Assembly (NCBI GenBank): GCA_964586175.1
Contig: CAZPGL010000001.1
Coordinates: 62,001-126,000 of the forward strand
Reading direction: 5' to 3'
DNA length: 64,000 nucleotides
Origin: CAZPGL01 sp964586175
GTDB lineage: Bacteria > Actinomycetota > Acidimicrobiia > Acidimicrobiales > MedAcidi-G1
Positions 59,197-64,000 of the stretch are shown here, one piece after another. The position numbers and the translations under genes are program-made. Position 1 is the stretch's first letter; the number at the start of each line of letters is the position of its first letter. A model generated the notes under the pieces. The model made no database searches. It was not told the origin of the DNA and was given only the letters and a program-made list of their open reading frames with translations.

Positions 59197-60484
59197 CGGC
59201 GGCTTCCCCGCGGCGGAGACGGATGGACTCGGCATGGGCGTCGAGTCCTTCAGCGACCGCCAGCGTCTCGACGTACGGTCCGAGGCGCTCGATGGCCTCC
59301 CGGTCGGCGGTGACGATGTGGACGTCCTTGGTGAAATCGGCCACCGTGAGCGCTCCGGAGAAGCGTGCCGTTCCCGCGGTGGGAAGCACGTGGCTGGGTC
59401 CGGCGATGTAGTCGCCGAGCGACGCCGGTGACCAGGGGCCACAGAACACCGCACCGGCGTGTCTGACCTGATCGGCGAGGCGATCGGCGTCGGCCACCAT
59501 CAGCTGCAGGTGCTCGGGGGCGATGGTGTCGGCCACCGCCAGCGCCTGTACCGGACCGTCGACGAGCACCGAGTAGCCAGCCACGGCAAGGGTCGACTCG
59601 ATCTCGGTCCGCCGGGGGGCATCGGCCAGCAGGGCGGCCATGGCCGTGTCGACGGCGTCGGCCACCTCGTCGTCCCAGGTCACCAGCCAGGCCAGACCGT
59701 CGGGACCGTGCTCGGCCTGCACGATCACGTCGATGGCAGCCAACTCGGGTGGGGCGGTCCGATCGGCGACGACGACGACCTCGGAGGGCCCCGCGAATGC
59801 CGACGGAACCCCAACCAGGCCGGCGACCTCGCGTTTGGCGAGGGCCACGAACACGTTGCCGGGGCCGACGACCACGTCGACGGCCGGCACCGATGCCGTG
59901 CCGTACGCCATGGCGGCTATCGCCTGCGCGCCTCCGACCGGGTGGACCACGTCGACGCCGGCAACCGCCGCGGCCGCCAGGGTCACGTCGGCCACCCGTC
60001 CGTCGGGGCCGGGGGGCACGCACACCACGACCTCGGCGACGCCGGCCACCCGGGCCGGGACCGCGGTCATCAACACCGTGGACGGGTAGGCGGCCCGGCC
60101 GCCGGGGACGTAGCAGCCCGCCCGGTCGACGGGTCGAGCCACGGAGCGCACCCGCAGGCCGCCTTCGTCGGTGCAATGCTCGGGACGCCGTTGCCCCTCG
60201 TGGTACCGGCGGATGTTGTCGGCCGCCGCCTGGAGCGCCGCGGCCAGGTCCGGGGTGATGCGTTCGAGCGCAGCGCCAAGCTCATCGGGGCCGATGGCCA
60301 GCACCGCGGGACGCTGGCCATCGAACCGCTCGGTCAGGTCCGCGAGGGCCTCGTCTCCCCGCTGGCGGACGTCGGCCAGGATCTCGCGCACGGCCTCCCG
60401 GGGGCCGTCGCCGTCGAACGAGGGACGCGGGAGCGACGCCGCCAGGTCGGCGGTCGATCCGCGGAGGTCGAGTCGGGTGAGCAC
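59189..60484 (-). CDS. hisD: Histidinol dehydrogenase
   Basis: Zinc enzyme for the last two oxidations. 431 residues. VPGGRAAYPSTVLM (about 122), GGAQAIAAMAYG (about 180), GPGNVFVALAKR (about 205), AGPSEVVVVAD (about 231), HGPDGLAWLV and GPSHVLPTAG with the catalytic His pair and HIVTAD. GTG at 60484 is 6 bases after TAGCGT. First gene of hisD-C-B-H-A-F; hisG, hisE and the phosphatase are elsewhere. Confidence 0.97.
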   Translation of the reverse strand: MLTRLDLRGSTADLAASLPRPSFDGDGPREAVREILADVRQRGDEALADLTERFDGQRPAVLAIGPDELGAALERITPDLAAALQAAADNIRRYHEGQRRPEHCTDEGGLRVRSVARPVDRAGCYVPGGRAAYPSTVLMTAVPARVAGVAEVVVCVPPGPDGRVADVTLAAAAVAGVDVVHPVGGAQAIAAMAYGTASVPAVDVVVGPGNVFVALAKREVAGLVGVPSAFAGPSEVVVVADRTAPPELAAIDVIVQAEHGPDGLAWLVTWDDEVADAVDTAMAALLADAPRRTEIESTLAVAGYSVLVDGPVQALAVADTIAPEHLQLMVADADRLADQVRHAGAVFCGPWSPASLGDYIAGPSHVLPTAGTARFSGALTVADFTKDVHIVTADREAIERLGPYVETLAVAEGLDAHAESIRLRRGEAADA

Positions 60485-60490
60485 CTCGCC

Positions 60491-60496
60491 ACGCTA
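60491..60496 (-). promoter_or_regulatory. Putative -10 element of the his operon
   Basis: TAGCGT on the minus strand, 6 bases before the hisD GTG. Upstream, CGGGG (60510-60514) and CCCCG (60521-60525) form a short inverted repeat around -35 that could be an operator. A leaderless hisD excludes classical leader-peptide attenuation. Confidence 0.55.
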
Positions 60497-60549
60497 GCGG
60501 CCGTCCGTCCGGGGATCGGACCCCGTTTCCCCATGTCGCCCCGGCGCGC

Positions 60550-60555
60550 TACAAC
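60550..60555 (+). promoter_or_regulatory. Putative -10 element of the small coiled-coil gene
   Basis: TACAAC, 7 bases before GTG at 60563; near match to the leaderless pattern, divergent from hisD. Confidence 0.35.
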
Positions 60556-60562
60556 GTCTGCC

Positions 60563-60766
60563 GTGGAAGCTGCCGACCATGCACCCTCACCGGGCGAACT
60601 GTCCTCGCTGGCCCGACAGTTGGCCGACCTGGCCGACCGGGTGGCGGTCCTCGTCCAGGCCGGGGACGCCGAATCGGATGCGGCCGTGGGAAGTCTGGTG
60701 GAGGTCGAACGGCACCTGCAGGGTGCACGGCGCGAGCTCGACCGTCTGGCCCGTCGCCGACGATGA
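60563..60766 (+). CDS. Small coiled-coil hypothetical protein
   Basis: 67 residues, a single long amphipathic helix by pattern (LSSLARQLADLADRVAVLV; VEVERHLQGARRELDRLARRRR in parts), basic end, no cysteine and no membrane segment. Supported by its promoter-like hexamer and by codon pattern like neighbouring genes. Family unknown; could be a small accessory or nucleoid-type protein, without proof. Confidence 0.55.
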   Translation: MEAADHAPSPGELSSLARQLADLADRVAVLVQAGDAESDAAVGSLVEVERHLQGARRELDRLARRRR

Positions 60767-60816
60767 GCACCTTCGCTGACCGGGCTCGCTGACCGATCCC
60801 AGGTCCGACCGGGCCC

Positions 60817-60851
60817 AAAATGGCGCTCGGCGCCCCGAAGGGCGCCGAGCG
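60817..60851 (-). terminator. Strong 12-bp hairpin terminator downstream of nth
   Basis: Perfect stem CGCTCGGCGCCC (60824-60835), CGAA loop, GGGCGCCGAGCG (60840-60851). On the minus strand it is followed within two bases by TTTT (60817-60820), so it ends transcripts coming from nth or from the spacer RNA. It may also stop the small plus-strand gene that ends at 60766. Confidence 0.7.
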
Positions 60852-61019
60852 GGCGAGGTGGGTGGCGGGAACCCTAGCCTCGCGGCCGGGTGGCGGGACC
60901 CGGCAGCGCTGAGGGTAGTACAGGATCGTACGGATGGAAAGGCCCTGTCAGGAAATTCTTTTCCACAGGGTGGCGGTCCGTGCACCCCACTGCCCCCGGG
61001 TCGGCAAGGCCTGCGGTGC
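60852..61019. other. Structured gene-free spacer between terminator and nth
   Basis: 168 bases without a gene. Hairpins: GCCGGGT/ACCCGGC (60885-60904) and a nested one, CCCTGT-CA-GGAAA-TTCT-TTTCC-ACAGGG (60943-60970). GGGTGGCGG occurs three times (60860, 60888, 60968). TTTTCCACA (60959-60967) resembles a DnaA box. It may be an nth 3' end or a small RNA on the minus strand ending at the 60817 terminator. Confidence 0.4.
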
Positions 61020-61661
61020 TCACACCTCGGACGACGGGCAGAAATCCGCGAGGACGCATTCCTCGCACCTCGGTCGACGGCTGGGACACACCCGCCGACC
61101 ATGCAGGATCAGCCGCAGGCTGAACAGGCCCCGTTCGGCCGCCGGGATCATCGGGTTGAGGACGTGCTCCACCTTGACCGGATCGGTTTCGTCGGTGAGT
61201 GACAGGCGCCGGGACAGGCGCCCAACGTGTGTGTCGACCGGCAGCCCCGGCAGGTCGAGGGCGACGCTGCGCACCACGTTGGCGGTCTTGCGCCCCACGC
61301 CGGGCAGCGAGGTCAGGTCGGCCATGGCGCCGGGAACCTCGCTGTCGTAGACCTCGACCAGTCGCTGGGCCATGCCGAGCAGGCTCCGGGCCTTGCTGGC
61401 GTAGAAGCCGGTGGACCGCACCACCTCCTCCAATTCGGCGGGTACCGCCCCGGCCAGCGCCTCGGGGGTGGGATACCGGGCGAACAGTTCGGGGGTGACC
61501 ATGTTGACCCGCTTGTCGGTGCATTGCGCCGACAGGATGGTGGCCGCCAGGAGCTCGAACGGGTTGCGGTGGTCGAGCTCGCATTCCGCCCCCGGGTACT
61601 CGTGCCCGAGCCGCTCGTGGGTCACCCGGGCCCGTCCGGCAGGGGAACGTGGGCGTGCCAT
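61020..61661 (-). CDS. nth: Endonuclease III (DNA glycosylase/AP lyase)
   Basis: Removes oxidised pyrimidines. 213 residues. HhH motif LPGVGRKTANVV with catalytic Lys (about 119), GPD aspartate in LPVDTHVGRL (about 137) and the [4Fe-4S] loop C-x6-C-x2-C-x5-C at about 192-208. ATG at 61661 is 7 bases after TACCGT. Divergent from mshD. Confidence 0.96.
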   Translation of the reverse strand: MARPRSPAGRARVTHERLGHEYPGAECELDHRNPFELLAATILSAQCTDKRVNMVTPELFARYPTPEALAGAVPAELEEVVRSTGFYASKARSLLGMAQRLVEVYDSEVPGAMADLTSLPGVGRKTANVVRSVALDLPGLPVDTHVGRLSRRLSLTDETDPVKVEHVLNPMIPAAERGLFSLRLILHGRRVCPSRRPRCEECVLADFCPSSEV

Positions 61662-61668
61662 GGGGGTG

Positions 61669-61674
61669 ACGGTA
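61669..61674 (-). promoter_or_regulatory. Putative -10 element of nth
   Basis: TACCGT on the minus strand, 7 bases before ATG. Faces the mshD hexamer at 61700-61705; their -35 regions overlap. Confidence 0.6.
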
Positions 61675-61699
61675 GCGGAGGGCTGCCCCCACCCGGCGG

Positions 61700-61705
61700 T
61701 AGCCT
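61700..61705 (+). promoter_or_regulatory. Putative -10 element of mshD-rlmN
   Basis: TAGCCT, 8 bases before ATG at 61714; predicts a leaderless mRNA. Confidence 0.6.
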
Positions 61706-61713
61706 CGCCCCCC

Positions 61714-62457
61714 ATGGACCCCGAGGAGCCGGCCCCGACGCCGATGACCATCTCGGACGGCACCGACACCGTCACCCTGACCCCCGGCCGGAACGGCTGG
61801 ACGGTCACCCTCGACGTCCCGAGCGGCGCCGACGAGGCCAGGCAGCGCATGCTCGAGGCCGCCGGGCAGGCCCTGGCCCTCAACGGCGGCGGACGCCTCG
61901 AGTACTGGATCGACCCGGTCACCGACAACTGCGACCGGGTTCCGCTGTCGGCCGGCTACACGCCGTTCCGTGACCTGTGCCGTCTGGAGCGACCTCTCCC
62001 GGCCCTCCCGAGCGACCTCACCACCCGTGCGTTCACCCTCGACGACGCCGACGCCTTCCTGGACGTCAACAACCGGGCGTTCGCCTGGCATCCCGAGCAG
62101 CGCGACCAAACCCTGGCCGACCTCGAGGCCCGGATGGCCGAGCCGTGGTTCGACGCCGACGGCTTCCGGATCTGGGACCACGAGGGTGCGGTCGGCGGCT
62201 TCTGCTGGACCAAGGTGCATGCCGGCGAGTCCCCGCCGGTCGGCGAGATCTACGTGATCGCCGTCGACCCCGAACTCCACGGCCAAGGCCTGGGCAGGCG
62301 CCTGACACTCGCCGGGCTGGAGTGGCTGTCGGCGGCCGGCCTGCGGCACGCCATGCTCTACGTCGAGTCCGACAACCGCCCAGCCAACCGGGTGTACGAC
62401 GCCCTCGGCTTCGAGCGGGCCTCGACGGGTCGGGCCTACCAGCGCACCGTCCGGTGA
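61714..62457 (+). CDS. mshD: Mycothiol synthase (GNAT acetyltransferase)
   Basis: Acetylates Cys-GlcN-Ins to finish mycothiol, the actinobacterial thiol. 247 residues, shorter than the 315 of Mycobacterium because the first GNAT repeat is reduced. The active C-terminal GNAT carries FLDVNNRAFAWHPEQ (about 114), an MshD hallmark, VGGFCWTKVH, GEIYVIAVDPELHGQGLGRRL (in parts) with the acetyl-CoA loop, and LYVESDNRPANRVYDALGF. Stop overlaps rlmN as GTGA. Implies mycothiol chemistry in this cell. Confidence 0.92.
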   Translation: MDPEEPAPTPMTISDGTDTVTLTPGRNGWTVTLDVPSGADEARQRMLEAAGQALALNGGGRLEYWIDPVTDNCDRVPLSAGYTPFRDLCRLERPLPALPSDLTTRAFTLDDADAFLDVNNRAFAWHPEQRDQTLADLEARMAEPWFDADGFRIWDHEGAVGGFCWTKVHAGESPPVGEIYVIAVDPELHGQGLGRRLTLAGLEWLSAAGLRHAMLYVESDNRPANRVYDALGFERASTGRAYQRTVR

Positions 62458-63557
62458 CCGGCGACAGCCCTTCGGGGCGACTGCCCGTCACACGCTACGA
62501 CCACGACCGCGACGGCCTGGCCGCCCTGCTCGAGGACCAACCCGGCTATCGGGTCGACCAACTGTGGCAGGGCCTCTACCGGGACCTCGCCGATCCAGCC
62601 GACATCACGACCCTGCCGGCCGCATTGCGTCAGCGCTTGGCCGACTCCCTGCCGGCCGGGCTGACCGAGGACACCCGTTCGGTCGGCGACGGCGGCGAAA
62701 CCATCAAGTGGCTCTGGCGGCTCGGCGACGGATCGCTCATCGAGACCGTGCTCATGCACTACGACGAACGGTCCACGGTCTGCGTCAGCACCCAGGCGGG
62801 CTGTGCGATGGCGTGCGGTTTCTGCGCCACCGGACAGATGGGGTTCGACCGTCATCTCGGTATCGGCGAGATCGTCGAACAGGTCGTGCGGGCTCAACGC
62901 GAGGCCGGCGAGCGCCGGGTCTCCAACGTGGTGTTCATGGGCATGGGTGAGCCGCTGGCCAACTTCGACCGGACCTGGGCCGCGGTGGAGCGCCTCCACG
63001 GGGGCCTGGGCCTGTCGGCCCGCCATCTCACCATCTCCACCGTCGGCCTGGTTCCCGGCATCCTCCGGCTGGCCGATGCGCCGCTCCCGGTCAACCTGGC
63101 CGTATCCCTCCATGCCGCCGACGACGAGCTGCGCGACGAGCTGGTGCCGATCAACCGCCGCTGGCCGCTGGCCCAGTTGGCCGACGCCTGCCGGACCCAT
63201 GTGGAGCGCACCGGACGACGGCTCTCGTTCGAATGGGCCTTGATCCACGACGTCAACGATCGGAGTGAGGACGCCGAGCGCCTGGCCGCCCTGGCCCGCT
63301 CGCTGGGCGCCCACGTCAACCTGATCCCGCTGAACCCCACTCCGGGATGGCCCACCAGAGGGTCGAGCCCCGAGCGGGTCCGGATGTTCGCTTCCCGGCT
63401 GCGGGACCAGGGGGCCAACGTCACCGTCCGTCACACTCGGGGCACCGAGATCGACGCAGCGTGCGGCCAGCTTCGAGCCGACCGTGCCACCGGGTCGGAT
63501 CCGGTCACCCTCCGGCCGCCACGACGGCGGGATGTCGGCTCGACGGTGCCAGACTGA
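62454..63557 (+). CDS. rlmN: 23S rRNA (A2503-C2)/tRNA methyltransferase
   Basis: Dual-specificity radical-SAM methylase. 367 residues. Cluster site CAMACGFC (about 118), GMGEPLANFD, and catalytic cysteine in TEIDAACGQL (about 343); the second catalytic Cys is in the AGC of TQAGCAMAC. VRHTRGTEI fits RlmN rather than Cfr. GTG at 62454 overlaps mshD. Confidence 0.96.
   Translation: MTGDSPSGRLPVTRYDHDRDGLAALLEDQPGYRVDQLWQGLYRDLADPADITTLPAALRQRLADSLPAGLTEDTRSVGDGGETIKWLWRLGDGSLIETVLMHYDERSTVCVSTQAGCAMACGFCATGQMGFDRHLGIGEIVEQVVRAQREAGERRVSNVVFMGMGEPLANFDRTWAAVERLHGGLGLSARHLTISTVGLVPGILRLADAPLPVNLAVSLHAADDELRDELVPINRRWPLAQLADACRTHVERTGRRLSFEWALIHDVNDRSEDAERLAALARSLGAHVNLIPLNPTPGWPTRGSSPERVRMFASRLRDQGANVTVRHTRGTEIDAACGQLRADRATGSDPVTLRPPRRRDVGSTVPD
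63550..63555 (+). promoter_or_regulatory. Possible -10 element of the small membrane-protein gene
   Basis: CAGACT, 6 bases before ATG at 63562, inside the rlmN end; weak match. Confidence 0.25.
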
Positions 63558-63561
63558 CCCG

Positions 63562-63897
63562 ATGGAGACCCGTCGGTGGGTGAACCGCTACCAGCCCCAG
63601 ACCCTGTTCTCAGGGACCGTGCTGTTGTACCTGGAGGGGCTGTTCAACCTGGTGCGAGGCGATGAGGTCCTCCTGGCCCTCGGGGTGGTGATGTTCCCGG
63701 CCGCATATCTGATCGCCAACGACAAGCGCATCGGCTGGCGGCTCGGTCTGGCGACGGCCTCCCTGGCGGTGATCGTCCGGATCCTGCGCTACGGGATCAG
63801 CACCGTGGGCCTGATCTCCCTGCTGTTCCCCGTGGCCCTGGTGGCCCTGCTCGCCCATCCGGCGAGCCGGGAGCACCAGCGCATCTGGTTCGATTGA
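63562..63897 (+). CDS. Small multi-pass membrane protein
   Basis: 111 residues, three or four hydrophobic segments (about 15-30, 36-52, 60-75, 82-96), e.g. LLALGVVMFPAAYLIAN and VGLISLLFPVALVALLAH. No motif I recognise. Starts 4 bases after rlmN, so it is probably in the mshD-rlmN operon. Function unknown. Confidence 0.7.
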   Translation: METRRWVNRYQPQTLFSGTVLLYLEGLFNLVRGDEVLLALGVVMFPAAYLIANDKRIGWRLGLATASLAVIVRILRYGISTVGLISLLFPVALVALLAHPASREHQRIWFD

Positions 63898-63913
63898 GTT
63901 GGCGGCTGATCCG

Positions 63914-64000
63914 GTGAGCGGCGACGAACTTCCTCGAGGCAGCGAGAAGACGGCTGCCGTCCGGTCGATGTTCGACCGGATCGCCCCGAGGTACGACCTC
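63914..64000 (+). CDS. menG: Menaquinone/ubiquinone methyltransferase (UbiE/MenG), 5' part only
   Basis: 29 residues are visible before the window ends. EKTAAVRSMFDRIAPRYDL is the well-known N-terminal motif of UbiE/MenG (VRxMFDxIAxxYD), which C-methylates demethylmenaquinone. GTG at 63914 is 16 bases after the membrane-protein gene. The SAM motifs lie beyond the window, so the call rests on this short motif. Confidence 0.75.
   Translation, partial: MSGDELPRGSEKTAAVRSMFDRIAPRYDL

Noticed and set aside
60959..60967. TTTTCCACA as a DnaA box or replication origin
   Set aside because: Single copy, part of a perfect hairpin, and no dnaA, dnaN or box cluster nearby.
60860..60976. Three GGGTGGCGG copies as a CRISPR or satellite repeat
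   Set aside because: Units are 9-11 bases, unevenly spaced and without spacers; more likely part of RNA structure or chance in GC-rich DNA.

Overview
This 64 kb window is a contiguous, high-GC, tightly packed chromosomal segment of an actinobacterium. The markers are a proteasome-activating ATPase (Arc/Mpa type), a fused FbiC for the F420 chromophore, a mycothiol synthase, an ANTAR response regulator beside polA as in Mycobacterium, a DUF3151 protein and a four-domain ribosomal protein S1. The separate trpF next to hisA (instead of the dual PriA of actinomycetes) and the general gene style suggest the class Acidimicrobiia, but this is an inference. I see no insertion sequence, prophage, integrase, CRISPR array or rRNA; there is one tRNA gene. 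Base composition is uniform, so nothing points to recent transfer.

Layout. 1-2.03 kb: 3'-truncated arc, divergent from a small ferredoxin. 2.1-7.6 kb (minus): a nine-gene operon reading dacB, LON-domain protein, three small membrane proteins, a ubiquitin-like sulfur carrier, ttuA, trmI and a lipoprotein protease; the core looks like a tRNA T-arm modification module. 7.7-16.4 kb (plus): hypothetical, FIST protein, transketolase, transaldolase, HxlR regulator, fbiC, LOG-like protein. 16.4-20.1 kb (minus): glcD-glcE-glcF glycolate oxidase and a small protein. 20.2-26.5 kb: ClC channel, RNase D (no usual start codon), rhodanese, mobA, DUF3151, methyltransferase, EamA transporter. 26.5-41.4 kb: uvrC, nadA (with a structured leader), uvrA, uvrB, coaE, rpsA, a methyltransferase, polA, pdtaR and tRNA-Leu, partly syntenic with the Mycobacterium polA-rpsA-coaE-uvrB-uvrA region. 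41.6-45.6 kb: fatty-acid cluster fabD (with an unusual C-terminal domain), fabG, acpP, fabF and convergent fabZ. 45.7-60.5 kb: HU, truncated globin, trpA-B-F-C, a two-component system, ygfZ, trpE, hisI, a GroES-like protein and hisF-A-H-B-C-D. 60.5-64 kb: a small coiled-coil protein, nth, mshD, rlmN, a small membrane protein and the start of ubiE/menG.

Expression logic. A striking recurrent pattern is a TANNNT hexamer placed 6-9 bases before the start codon of at least sixteen genes, which predicts leaderless transcripts. A smaller group (fabD, acpP, hup, trpB, tal) has a clear Shine-Dalgarno instead. Within operons, ATGA/GTGA or TGATG overlaps are the rule, so translational coupling is expected.

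Most notable: the sulfur carrier-ttuA-trmI operon with a Gly-Gly-Ser-Ala carrier tail; a pseudoknot-capable leader before nadA that can sequester the ribosome-binding site; a FabD carrying a lysine-less biotinyl/lipoyl-like domain; RNase D apparently starting at CTG; and a perfect dyad abutting the -10 element of the HxlR-fbiC operon.
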